From positions 124,001 to 188,000 of the forward strand of contig JUHI01000009.1 of the NCBI GenBank assembly GCA_000799755.1: DNA of 64,000 bases. Reading direction: 5' to 3'. Below, one piece after another: positions 1 to 8,273 of the stretch (position 1 is the stretch's first letter; each line of letters starts with the position of its first letter). A model generated the notes under the pieces. It made no database searches. It saw nothing but the letters and a program-made list of their open reading frames with translations, and was not told where the DNA came from. The translations under genes and the position numbers were made by a program. Source of the stretch: Martinezella tropici. GTDB lineage: Bacteria > Pseudomonadota > Alphaproteobacteria > Rhizobiales > Rhizobiaceae.

Positions 1-229
1 AGCGCTGCAGCAAGGCCGGTAATTCTTCGGCTGTGAGCGTGTAGCCATGTAGCTTGCAGGCCCGTTCGATCATGACCTGTGCGCCGCTGCCGACGAGGTG
101 CGTCACGTCGTCATAGCTGACGGGCGGAAGCTTGAGCGCGGCAATCGTATAGTTCAGGCTAACGATCAGGTCCGCATGCGTGTCGAGCAGCGTGCCATCG
201 AGATCGAATACGACAAGGGGAGATTTCAC
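1..229 (-). CDS. gph: phosphoglycolate phosphatase, HAD family (3' end outside window)
   Basis: Only the N-terminal 76 codons are present; the gene runs off the left edge. The protein opens with the HAD motif I signature VVFDLDGTLLDT (nucleophile Asp and general acid Asp), followed by the helical cap typical of Gph-type phosphatases, which dephosphorylate 2-phosphoglycolate. A GTG at 229-227 is the likely start: an AAAGG lies about 9-12 bases upstream and family members start a few residues before the DLDGT motif. It is divergent from rpiA, sharing the 230-424 intergenic region. HAD enzymes vary in substrate, so the exact substrate is inferred from resemblance. Confidence 0.8.
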   Translation of the reverse strand, partial: MKSPLVVFDLDGTLLDTHADLIVSLNYTIAALKLPPVSYDDVTHLVGSGAQVMIERACKLHGYTLTAEELPALLQR

Positions 230-424
230 GAGGAATCGGCCTTTGCATGGAAAAGAGTGTGTCTTTCGGAGTTAAAAGATCGCGCGGGCAATTGCAACCG
301 AAGCACCCGAGAAGCCTTGGCCGGAAGGGGCGGGGATTTCTATATCATGCCGTTATTTTGGCTTTCGTTTGACCGGAGAGCCGTGTAAACAGCAGACCAA
401 CGTAACAATGGGAGCAGGTGGCGC

Positions 425-1126
425 ATGGACGCCCGGCAGATGAAAATCGAGGCCGCGAGAGCTGCGCTTGCTTATGTCGAGAGCGGCATGCGGCTCGGGA
501 TCGGCACCGGCAGCACGGCGGAAGAGTTCGTTCGCCTGCTGGCCGAAAAGGTTGCGGCTGGCCTCTCGATCCAGGGCGTTCCCACGTCCGAGAGAACGGC
601 CAAGCTCTGCAATGAGCTCGGCGTGCCGTTGAAATCGCTCGACGAGCTTCCGGAACTCGATCTCACCATCGATGGCGCCGACGAACTGGATGGCGAACTG
701 ACCCTGATCAAGGGCGGCGGCGGCGCGTTGCTGCGCGAGAAGATCGTTGCAGCCTCGTCGGCCCGCATGATCGTCATCGCGGATCAGAGCAAGGTCGTCG
801 AGACGCTCGGGGCCTTTCCGCTGCCGATCGAGGTCAATCCTTTCGGCCTCGTTTCCACTCGCATCCTCATCGAGAAGGCTGCATCGCGTCTTGGGCTTTC
901 AGGCGCTCTGAACATGCGCCATGCGGGCGACAGCCTCTTTGTCACCGATGGCGGGCATTTCATCGTCGACGCATCTTTCGGCCGCATTCCTGATGCAGAG
1001 GCGCTGTCGAGCGAGCTCTATTCGATTCCCGGCGTTGTCGAACACGGGCTCTTTATCCATATGGCGACACAAGCGATCATTGCCGGCCCTGCCGGTGCGC
1101 GCACGTTGCAGGCGAACAATACATAG
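425..1126 (+). CDS. rpiA: ribose-5-phosphate isomerase A
   Basis: Interconverts ribose 5-phosphate and ribulose 5-phosphate in the non-oxidative pentose phosphate pathway, in the cytoplasm. The 233-residue protein is the usual RpiA length and has the phosphate-binding loop GTGST (residues 27-31), the catalytic DGADE (83-87) and KGGGGALLREK (96-106). The ATG at 425 has GGAG and AGGTGG purine tracts just upstream. It is followed after 13 bases by a DUF2059 protein, so the two are probably cotranscribed up to the terminator at about 1773. Confidence 0.96.
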   Translation: MDARQMKIEAARAALAYVESGMRLGIGTGSTAEEFVRLLAEKVAAGLSIQGVPTSERTAKLCNELGVPLKSLDELPELDLTIDGADELDGELTLIKGGGGALLREKIVAASSARMIVIADQSKVVETLGAFPLPIEVNPFGLVSTRILIEKAASRLGLSGALNMRHAGDSLFVTDGGHFIVDASFGRIPDAEALSSELYSIPGVVEHGLFIHMATQAIIAGPAGARTLQANNT

Positions 1127-1139
1127 GAGCACTCATCTC

Positions 1140-1694
1140 ATGATCAAATTTGCGGGTCTTGGCCGTCTTGCCGCTGCAACCATCCTTCTTTCCGGCATTG
1201 CCTTCGGCTCGGTCAGCGCCCAGGAAGTCTCCGAAGATCAGATCAAGGCTGCGCGCGCCGCGATCAACGCTCTCGGCATCACCAACCAGTTCGACAATAT
1301 CCTGCCGAACCTCGCCGAGCAGCTGAAGAGCACGATGATCCAGGCCAATCCGAATTTCGGCGATGCGATCAACTCGACCGTCGACGCCACCGCGTTGGCG
1401 CTTGCACCGCGTCGTGCCGATCTCGAGCGTGAAGCCGCCATCACCTACGCCAAGGCCTTCTCGGCCGACGAGCTCAAGGCGATTGCCGATTTCTACAATT
1501 CTGCGGCCGGCAAGAAGCTTCTCAAGGATGGCCCGCTCGCCACCCGCGAACTCTACAAGGCTGCCGATATCTGGAGCCAGGGCATTTCGCGCGATCTCGC
1601 AAACCAGAGCAACGATGCTCTGCAGAAGGTCGTCAAGCAGCCGGTCATTACGCCGGATGCCGGTGCTGCCGCGCAGACAGCGCCGAAGCAGTAA
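1140..1694 (+). CDS. exported DUF2059 domain protein
   Basis: A 184-residue protein. The start at 1140 is preferred to longer in-frame starts that would lie inside rpiA: ATAGGAGC lies just upstream, and the N-terminus is then a clean signal peptide (basic start, Ala/Leu-rich core, cleavage near VSAQE). The mature part is helical and carries the DUF2059 pattern, including EAAITYAKAFSADELKAIAD and FYNSAAGKKLL. Function is unknown; the family is periplasmic. It sits 13 bases after rpiA and before a strong terminator, so it is the last gene of a two-gene unit. Confidence 0.85.
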   Translation: MIKFAGLGRLAAATILLSGIAFGSVSAQEVSEDQIKAARAAINALGITNQFDNILPNLAEQLKSTMIQANPNFGDAINSTVDATALALAPRRADLEREAAITYAKAFSADELKAIADFYNSAAGKKLLKDGPLATRELYKAADIWSQGISRDLANQSNDALQKVVKQPVITPDAGAAAQTAPKQ

Positions 1695-1772
1695 TCAACG
1701 GCTTGCGCCGTCACCTGTTCCGAAAGCTGAGTTTCATGTTTTCGGTATCTGCGGCAGGCAGTTACAAATTCG

Positions 1773-1803
1773 AAGCCCGGATTGATTCCGGGCTTTTCTT
1801 TTT
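1773..1803 (+). terminator. rho-independent terminator after rpiA/DUF2059
   Basis: Perfect 8-bp stem AAGCCCGG / CCGGGCTT with a 7-base loop (ATTGATT), followed by TTCTTTTT. It lies between the DUF2059 stop and gor. Confidence 0.9.
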
Positions 1804-1879
1804 ATGTCTCGGCTCCCTATATGAGTGCCGACCCCCAATGGCGCCTCGCGCGCATTTTCATGTCTGACAGGAGCGATCC

Positions 1880-3265
1880 ATGCCTTCGTTTGATTTCGAC
1901 CTTTTCGTAATTGGCGGCGGCTCCGGCGGTGTGCGCAGCGCGCGCGTCGCCGCGTCGCTTGGCAAAAAGGTCGGCATTGCCGAGGAATATCGCTATGGCG
2001 GCACCTGTGTCATTCGCGGCTGTGTGCCGAAGAAGCTGTTCGTCTATGCCTCGCAGTATAGCGAGCATTTCGAGGATGCGGCTGGCTATGGCTGGACGGT
2101 CGGCGAGAGCACCTTCGACTGGAAGAAGCTGATCGAGGCGAAAGACAAGGAAATAGCCCGGCTGGAGGGCCTCTATCGCAAGGGGCTCGACAATGCCAAG
2201 GCTGAGATCTTCGACACGCGCGCCGAGCTGGTGGATGCCCACACGGTCAAGCTGTTGAAGACCGGCCAGACCGTCACGGCGGAGACCATCGTGATTGCGA
2301 CGGGTGGCAGGCCGAACCTGCACACGGCGCTGCCGGGCCATGAACTCTGCATCTCCTCGAATGAAGCCTTCCATCTGAAGGAGCTGCCGAAATCAATCCT
2401 GATCGCCGGCGGCGGCTATATCGCCGTCGAATTCGCCAACATCTTCCACGGCCTCGGCGTCGAGACGACGCTGATTTATCGTGGAGCCGAGATCCTCTCG
2501 CGCTTCGACCAGGATCTGCGCAAGGGCCTGCATGAAGCGATGGAAGAGAAGGGCATCCGCATTCTCTGCCACGACATCATCCAGAGCGTCGAGAAGACGG
2601 AAAGTGGCCTCAGCGTCCGGACGAAGAACGACAAGGTTCTGACGGTCGATACCGTCATGCTGGCGCTTGGCCGCACGCCGAATACCGAAAGTCTCGGGCT
2701 GCAGGCCGCGGGCGTTGCGATCAACGAGCAGGACGCTGTTATCGTTGACGAATATTCGCGCACCTCCGTTCCGAATATCTACGCTCTTGGCGACGTCACC
2801 GATCGGGTACAGCTGACGCCGGTCGCGATCCACGAGGCCATGTGCTTCATCGAGACTGTCTACAAGAACAATCCGACGCGGCCGGATCACGAACTGATCC
2901 CGACCGCAGTGTTCTCGCAGCCGGAAATCGGCACGGTCGGTCTGACCGAGGAAGATGCCGCCAAGCGCTATCCGGAACTGGAAGTCTATCGTGCCCAGTT
3001 CCGTCCGATGAAGGCGACGCTTTCGGGCCGTACGGAGAAGATGATCATGAAGCTGATCGTCAATGCTGCCGACCGCAAGGTTATCGGTGCCCATATTCTC
3101 GGCCACGATGCCGGTGAAATGGCGCAGTTGCTTGGCATCACCCTGAAGGCGGGCTGCACCAAGGATGATTTCGATCGCACCATGGCGGTGCATCCGACGG
3201 CAGCGGAAGAACTGGTGACGATGTATTCGCCGAGCTACCGCATCCGCAACGGCGAGCGCGTGTAA
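1880..3265 (+). CDS. gor: glutathione-disulfide reductase
   Basis: NADPH-dependent flavoenzyme that reduces oxidised glutathione in the cytoplasm. The 461-residue protein has an N-terminal FAD-binding GGGSGGVRSAR (residues 12-22), the redox-active disulfide motif GGTCVIRGCVPKK (Cys43, Cys48), a second dinucleotide fold starting GGGYIAVEFA, the FAD motif YALGDVT, and the C-terminal dimerisation motif with catalytic HPTAAEE. The CVIRGC spacing and absence of lipoamide-dehydrogenase features support glutathione reductase. An AGGAG lies just before the ATG at 1880. It is bounded by a terminator upstream and a promoter for aroF downstream, so it is probably monocistronic. Confidence 0.94.
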   Translation: MPSFDFDLFVIGGGSGGVRSARVAASLGKKVGIAEEYRYGGTCVIRGCVPKKLFVYASQYSEHFEDAAGYGWTVGESTFDWKKLIEAKDKEIARLEGLYRKGLDNAKAEIFDTRAELVDAHTVKLLKTGQTVTAETIVIATGGRPNLHTALPGHELCISSNEAFHLKELPKSILIAGGGYIAVEFANIFHGLGVETTLIYRGAEILSRFDQDLRKGLHEAMEEKGIRILCHDIIQSVEKTESGLSVRTKNDKVLTVDTVMLALGRTPNTESLGLQAAGVAINEQDAVIVDEYSRTSVPNIYALGDVTDRVQLTPVAIHEAMCFIETVYKNNPTRPDHELIPTAVFSQPEIGTVGLTEEDAAKRYPELEVYRAQFRPMKATLSGRTEKMIMKLIVNAADRKVIGAHILGHDAGEMAQLLGITLKAGCTKDDFDRTMAVHPTAAEELVTMYSPSYRIRNGERV

Positions 3266-3328
3266 CGCGCTTCGTTGGGCTAGTTTCGCCCCTCGCCACA
3301 AAAGATCAGCACAGTAGTTCGCCTGCCT

Positions 3329-3356
3329 TTGCAAGCGGACGGCAAAGGTTTATAAG
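3329..3356 (+). promoter_or_regulatory. putative sigma70-type promoter of aroF
   Basis: TTGCAA at 3329-3334 and TATAAG at 3351-3356 are separated by 16 bases, close to the vegetative consensus. A start site near 3363 would leave a leader of about 55 bases before the ATG at 3419, containing the 3381-3400 hairpin. Confidence 0.55.
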
Positions 3357-3380
3357 CGCGCGTTATTTACGACGACGGCA

Positions 3381-3400
3381 CGCCCGGCCAAGACCGGGCG
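3381..3400 (+). promoter_or_regulatory. 5' UTR hairpin of aroF
   Basis: Seven-base perfect stem CGCCCGG / CCGGGCG with a 6-base loop, ending about 19 bases before the aroF ATG and just before its Shine-Dalgarno (AGCAGG). There is no T-tract, so it is not a terminator. It could affect translation initiation or mRNA stability. Confidence 0.4.
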
Positions 3401-3418
3401 CACAAGCAGGTGAGTGAT

Positions 3419-4792
3419 ATGGCACAGAATTGGACACCCAGCAGTTGGCGGCAAAAACCGATCCAGCAGGTGCCGGATTTTCCGGACAAGGCAGCGCTTG
3501 CAGAGACAGAAGCCCAGCTTGCAAGCTATCCGCCGCTGGTTTTTGCCGGCGAAGCCCGCCGTCTGAAGGCCCATCTTGCCAATGTTGCCGAGGGCAACGG
3601 TTTCCTGCTGCAGGGTGGCGATTGCGCCGAGAGCTTTGCCGAGCACGGTGCCGATACGATCCGCGACTTCTTCCGCGCCTTCCTGCAGATGGCCGTTGTG
3701 CTGACCTTTGGCGCGCAATTGCCGGTCGTCAAGGTTGGACGTATCGCCGGTCAGTTCGCCAAGCCGCGCTCCTCGAACATCGAAACGCAGAATGGCATCT
3801 CGCTGCCGAGCTATCGCGGCGATATCATCAACGGCATCGATTTCACCGAAGAGGGGCGCATCCCCAATCCGGAGCGCCAGTTGATGGCTTATCGCCAGTC
3901 TGCTGCGACGCTGAACCTGCTGCGCGCTTTCGCCATGGGTGGCTACGCCAATCTGGAAAACGTGCAGAAGTGGATGCTCGGCTTCGTCAAGGATAGCCCG
4001 CAGGGCGAGCGCTACCGCAAGCTTGCCGATCGCATCGGCGAGACGATGGATTTCATGAAGGCGATCGGCATCACCGCCGAAACCAATGCGAGCCTGCGCG
4101 AGACCGATTTCTTCACTAGCCATGAGGCGTTGCTGCTTGGTTACGAAGAAGCGTTCACCCGCGTCGACTCCACCTCGGGCGACTGGTACGCGACCTCGGG
4201 CCACATGCTCTGGATCGGCGACCGTACCCGCCAGGCCGACCACGCACATGTCGAGTACTTCCGCGGCATCAAGAACCCGATCGGGCTGAAGTGCGGTCCT
4301 TCGCTGCAGGCGGACGACCTGATCAACCTGATCGATATTCTGAACCCCGAGAACGAGGCCGGCCGCCTGACGCTGATCTGCCGCTTCGGCCATGACAAGG
4401 TTGCCGACAACCTGCCGCGCCTTATCCGCGCTGTCGAGAAGGAAGGCCGCAAGGTCGTCTGGTCCTGCGATCCGATGCATGGCAACACGATCACGCTCAA
4501 CAACTACAAGACGCGTCCGTTCGAGCGCATTCTGTCGGAAGTCGAAAGCTTCTTCCAGATCCATCGCGCTGAAGGCACGCATCCGGGCGGCATCCATATC
4601 GAGATGACCGGCAAGGATGTGACCGAGTGCACGGGGGGCGCCCGCGCCGTCGGCGCCGAAGACCTGCAGGACCGCTACCACACCCATTGCGATCCCCGTC
4701 TCAATGCCGACCAGGCCCTGGAACTTGCCTTCCTGCTCGCCGAGCGGATGAAGGGCGGCCGCGACGAGAAGCGTATGCGCGCGCACGGCTGA
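3419..4792 (+). CDS. aroF: class II 3-deoxy-7-phosphoheptulonate synthase (DAHP synthase)
   Basis: Condenses phosphoenolpyruvate with erythrose 4-phosphate, the first step of the shikimate pathway. The 457-residue protein is of the plant-like class II (AroAII) type. Visible family blocks are LLQGGDCAESFAEH, VGRIAGQFAKPRS, WIGDRTRQ, NPIGLKCGP and the metal/substrate region WSCDPMHGNT with GGIHIEMTGKDVTEC. A GTG at 3410 is also in frame, but the ATG at 3419 has AGCAGG at good spacing and matches the usual MAQNW N-terminus. Class II enzymes differ in sequence from E. coli AroF/G/H; the symbol follows rhizobial usage. Confidence 0.95.
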   Translation: MAQNWTPSSWRQKPIQQVPDFPDKAALAETEAQLASYPPLVFAGEARRLKAHLANVAEGNGFLLQGGDCAESFAEHGADTIRDFFRAFLQMAVVLTFGAQLPVVKVGRIAGQFAKPRSSNIETQNGISLPSYRGDIINGIDFTEEGRIPNPERQLMAYRQSAATLNLLRAFAMGGYANLENVQKWMLGFVKDSPQGERYRKLADRIGETMDFMKAIGITAETNASLRETDFFTSHEALLLGYEEAFTRVDSTSGDWYATSGHMLWIGDRTRQADHAHVEYFRGIKNPIGLKCGPSLQADDLINLIDILNPENEAGRLTLICRFGHDKVADNLPRLIRAVEKEGRKVVWSCDPMHGNTITLNNYKTRPFERILSEVESFFQIHRAEGTHPGGIHIEMTGKDVTECTGGARAVGAEDLQDRYHTHCDPRLNADQALELAFLLAERMKGGRDEKRMRAHG

Positions 4793-4820
4793 ACGACGCC
4801 GCATCCATGACATAGCAGAG

Positions 4821-4853
4821 CGGGTCGGCGAAAAGCCGGCCCGTTTGCTTTTG
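4821..4853 (+). terminator. rho-independent terminator after aroF
   Basis: CGGGTCGGC / GCCGGCCCG stem (one T-G wobble) with a GAAAA-type loop, followed by TTTGCTTTT. Confidence 0.8.
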
Positions 4854-4949
4854 TGCTGACCGGATCAATCCGGCTGAAAGACGCTTCATTTCTTTGAAAT
4901 TGACCCGAATGCCGTTCTCGGAAAGGCTGGCCTGAAAACAAGGGGAGCG

Positions 4950-5378
4950 ATGATGCGCGACGAACACACGGGTGCCTGCCTTTGCGGCAGCGTAAGCTTC
5001 AGAACACGCGGCAAGCTGCGCGAGGTCGTCGCCTGCCATTGTTCGCAGTGCCGCAAGCAGACGGGGCTCTATTATGCCGCGACCAACGTTGCGAGCGAAA
5101 ATCTCGTCATCGAGGGAGAAGAGGCGATCACCTGGTATCGCGCCAGCACCTTTGCCCGCCGAGGCTTCTGCAAGACCTGCGGCTCGGCCCTGTTCTGGGT
5201 AGCTGATGGCGCAGATGAAATATCGATCATGGCCGGTCTGTTCGACCAGCCGAGCGGTCTTGAGATAGCCTATCACATCTACTGCGCCGACAAGGGCGAC
5301 TATTACGAGATCAGCGATGGGTTGCCGCAATATCGGCAGGGGCGGCCGGGGTTGTTGACGGCCGGCCCCTCCGACTGA
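4950..5378 (+). CDS. GFA / CENP-V family zinc protein
   Basis: A 142-residue protein of the family named after glutathione-dependent formaldehyde-activating enzyme. Zinc-ligand cysteines are in order: CLC (Cys10, Cys12), CHCSQC (Cys29, Cys31, Cys34) and CKTC (Cys74, Cys77), with the conserved RGFCKTCGSALFW block. Family function is mostly unproven; many members bind glutathione or S-adducts. Start is ATG 4950 or 4953, both after AAGGGGAG. It ends 3 bases before the stop of the convergent DUF1003 gene. Confidence 0.85.
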   Translation: MMRDEHTGACLCGSVSFRTRGKLREVVACHCSQCRKQTGLYYAATNVASENLVIEGEEAITWYRASTFARRGFCKTCGSALFWVADGADEISIMAGLFDQPSGLEIAYHIYCADKGDYYEISDGLPQYRQGRPGLLTAGPSD

Positions 5379-5381
5379 CCC

Positions 5382-5918
5382 TCAGACGCCGCCTTTTTCG
5401 GTGACGAGCTTGCTCAGCCTGGCAAGTTCTTCCCGCACCATCGAAAGCTCCGTGAGTACCTGCATATCGATCTTCTGATGCAGCGAGAGTACCTCGAGTT
5501 CCGCCTTGAGATTGACCTCGTAGTCCTTGGCGGCCTCGAAGCGGTCCCGTTCGGCCTGCCGGTTCTGGGACATCATGATGATCGGCGCCTGGATAGCCGC
5601 GAGCATCGAGAGGACGAGGTTCAGGAAGATGAAAGGGTAGGGATCGAAGGCGGTTGTGGTGAGGAGGATGGTGTTCACGACGCACCAGACCGCCAGGAAT
5701 ACGAGAAAGCTGATGATGAAGGACCAGGAGCCGCCGATCCGGGCAATGCTATCAGCCAGGCGCTGTCCGGTCGACGATTCAGCCGAGATGGCGGCATTGA
5801 TGTCGGTGGAGATAATTTTGCGTTCATGCGCCTTTTTGAGAACGCGCTTTTCGATATCGCCGAGCTGATCGGCCGTCTTGTCAAAATGCAGATGAATGAA
5901 ATTGGGAAGATTGTGCAT
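5382..5918 (-). CDS. DUF1003 inner-membrane protein
   Basis: About 178 residues. Starting at ATG 5918 gives MHNLPNFIHLHFD and removes a non-conserved extension; a GGAG lies about 8 bases upstream. Two membrane segments are visible: WSFIISFLVFLAVWCVV and FIFLNLVLSMLAAIQAP, followed by the family motif IIMMSQNRQAERDR and a charged coiled-coil C-terminus. Function of DUF1003 proteins is unknown. Convergent with the GFA gene. Confidence 0.85.
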   Translation of the reverse strand: MHNLPNFIHLHFDKTADQLGDIEKRVLKKAHERKIISTDINAAISAESSTGQRLADSIARIGGSWSFIISFLVFLAVWCVVNTILLTTTAFDPYPFIFLNLVLSMLAAIQAPIIMMSQNRQAERDRFEAAKDYEVNLKAELEVLSLHQKIDMQVLTELSMVREELARLSKLVTEKGGV

Positions 5919-6151
5919 TGGGAGGGCTCCGAGGTCCTGGTGGCATTGAATGCAACTATTAGACCAAAGGGCAAAAATGCAACGACCGAAGGGTTTCAAA
6001 CTTGAAGAGGCATAGAGCCGTTGCGTGTGTTGCTTGGGCGGATTCCCTTATCCGGCGAAACACATCGTCTCCAAGATGCGTTCCTTGTCTCTCGAATTCC
6101 TGCAATAGCGCGCCGGCTCCACAAAGCCGGCGCACTTTTGCTGAAATTGCT

Positions 6152-8083
6152 CTAACTGTTTTCCAGGCCAAGCAATTGCGCATGGGACGGGAAGAAGCGC
6201 TCCAACCCATATTGACGCCCGAACATCATGTCGTGCTGCAGGTAGCGATAGTCGCGCACCGTCGGGTCAAGCTCCTGTTCCCTGCGCGCCCAATCCGGGA
6301 AGGTATGGTTGTCGCGGTTCGTAAGCTGATAGCGGTCGATGATGCTGTATTTCCTTTGAACGCGACCGAGAAAGCCTGTGTAGAAAGGATGCTCGTAGCC
6401 TGCGGTCTTCAGCAGGTGATAGGGCAGCTGCGACGGGCTGATGGTGCCGATGTCCTTGCGAATGCCTTTCTTGCTTGACCAGACGACAAGCGGCGTCTCG
6501 TGTTCCCGCTTCATGACATCGAGCGGGGCTTTGCGGGTGGCGACCGGCTGGGGCATATAGCCGGTGTTCGGATAGACCTTCCCGAGGGGCGGCAGATGAT
6601 CGCCCCAGAGGACGATGATGGTTTCGCGCTCGCGCTTTTGGGCCCAGTCCATCAGCATCTTCAAGCTGTCGTCGGCTTCGCGCATGCCCTGGGCGTAGGT
6701 GGCGAGTGCGGCGCGATCGTCGTCGTTCAGGTTACCGGCGATATCGACAGTATTTTCGGCATAGCGATTGGCTTCGTAGGGACCATGTCCCTGCAGGGTG
6801 ACCGCAAAGAAGAAGAACGGGCGCTCGGCCGCATCGCCTTCGCGCATGATTTCCTTCATGAGGGAATCGTCGGCAGCGAACATGCCGCGCTTGTCCATGG
6901 GCGGCAGCGTTTCCTGGGTATGAAACTCCTCGAAACCGAAGGCGCGATAGACCTCGTTGCGGTTCCAGAACCAGCCGCTGAAGGGATGAAGCGCGCGTGC
7001 CATATAGCCTTCGCCGCGGAAGAAGGTGGCGAGCGACGGCATTGGGCGGCGCACATATTGCTGATAGGGAATGCTGCCATAGGGCAGGAAGGCATTGGAA
7101 AAGCCCGTCAGCGCCTCGAACTCGACATTGGCGGTCATGCCGCCGAACTCGGGCGAGAAGACATGTCCCGATTGTCTGGCGCGGATCGTCGGCATCGGGT
7201 CTGGCGTAAAGGCGACGTTGGAGAGCCGTGTCGGGTCCCAAAGGGATTCGCTCATGAGCATGATGACGTCGGGCTTCCGGCGCGGGCCGGAGAGATAGCC
7301 GTAATTTCTGGCCGGCATGGCGTCGATGGCGTCAGGTCCGTATCCGGCCGGTGACTTGACGTCGGCCATGGGCAGATTCAACACGAAGGCGACGATGAAG
7401 CCGTTATGGCTGTAATTTTCCGTCTGGTCCCAGACGATCGGAATGATGCCGAGTTTTTCGCGGACGAAGGAATATTGGGTCGGGTTCATCTGCGAGGTAA
7501 AAAGCGCCATCAGCGGGAGACAGACCGAAAGCCGGCCGAGGCGCTCCTTTCGCGAAAGCACGACGGCGTGGCTCCGCACGTAGCGCCAGACGATGATGAA
7601 GGCTGAAATCCCGACGACAATGCCGATTGTGAGGGCTGCGGCCGTCCACGGGCGATCGCGCACCATGACCGGCATCAGTTCCATGATCTGCCGCGCAAAC
7701 AAGAAGTCCGAGGGATAGAGCGGATCGGAGAGATAATTCTGCTTCTGGCTGGAAATGAAGGCTGGCAAGAGCAGCAGCGGAGCGACGATCAAGGCCGATA
7801 GATGCGCGCGGCAGACCAGAGCATCCAGCATCAGCATGGCTAGCATAACGACGCCGATCGTGGCGAAGCCGGGACGGGAGGTCGAAAGGAGATAGGACCA
7901 AGCCGCGCCGAATTCGCCGCGCGCAACCCATTCAACCGCGACCACGATGGACAGGGAGAAAAACAAGGTCAGCGAAAGGCTCAGAAGCAGACGTAGAGTG
8001 GCGGACTTCTGTCTTGCTGCGCCGATCTTCTGGAAAAGAGCAAGTCTGCCCGCCAAGGCGGACTCGATGACCAATGCGACCAA
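6152..8083 (-). CDS. LTA-synthase/OpgB-like sulfatase-fold phosphoglycerol transferase
   Basis: A 643-residue membrane protein with several N-terminal hydrophobic helices (roughly residues 30-50, 70-110, 147-168 and 185-200) and a large extracytoplasmic domain of the alkaline phosphatase/sulfatase fold. Catalytic-type motifs are VIMLMSESLWDP (metal-binding Glu), GGMTANVEFEALTG with the probable nucleophile Thr near residue 317, HPFSGWFWNR, and VLWGDHLPPLG (Asp-His metal ligands). Such enzymes move phosphoglycerol from phosphatidylglycerol onto glycans or teichoic acids. In a rhizobium a plausible acceptor is periplasmic cyclic beta-glucan (role described for CgmB), but this is inference. Divergent from nadE. 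Confidence 0.8.
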   Translation of the reverse strand: MVALVIESALAGRLALFQKIGAARQKSATLRLLLSLSLTLFFSLSIVVAVEWVARGEFGAAWSYLLSTSRPGFATIGVVMLAMLMLDALVCRAHLSALIVAPLLLLPAFISSQKQNYLSDPLYPSDFLFARQIMELMPVMVRDRPWTAAALTIGIVVGISAFIIVWRYVRSHAVVLSRKERLGRLSVCLPLMALFTSQMNPTQYSFVREKLGIIPIVWDQTENYSHNGFIVAFVLNLPMADVKSPAGYGPDAIDAMPARNYGYLSGPRRKPDVIMLMSESLWDPTRLSNVAFTPDPMPTIRARQSGHVFSPEFGGMTANVEFEALTGFSNAFLPYGSIPYQQYVRRPMPSLATFFRGEGYMARALHPFSGWFWNRNEVYRAFGFEEFHTQETLPPMDKRGMFAADDSLMKEIMREGDAAERPFFFFAVTLQGHGPYEANRYAENTVDIAGNLNDDDRAALATYAQGMREADDSLKMLMDWAQKRERETIIVLWGDHLPPLGKVYPNTGYMPQPVATRKAPLDVMKREHETPLVVWSSKKGIRKDIGTISPSQLPYHLLKTAGYEHPFYTGFLGRVQRKYSIIDRYQLTNRDNHTFPDWARREQELDPTVRDYRYLQHDMMFGRQYGLERFFPSHAQLLGLENS

Positions 8084-8273
8084 TGATGTCTCCGAATGCT
8101 ATGTATCGTTCATAAAAGTGTCATGCTTCTGTCATGAATGACGCATGAACCGCAAGGCAGGCCGGGTATTTTCCGGGGCGAAAATACCGCCTCCGCGCAT
8201 GGCGCGGCGTTTGATGCCTATTGGGGGATGGAAGGCGGTTGCGGAAGAAAGACGCCCTCGCTAAATGTATGGC

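Noticed and set aside
3381..3400. terminator after gor
   Set aside because: Hairpin lacks a T-tract and lies downstream of a good promoter, within the aroF leader.
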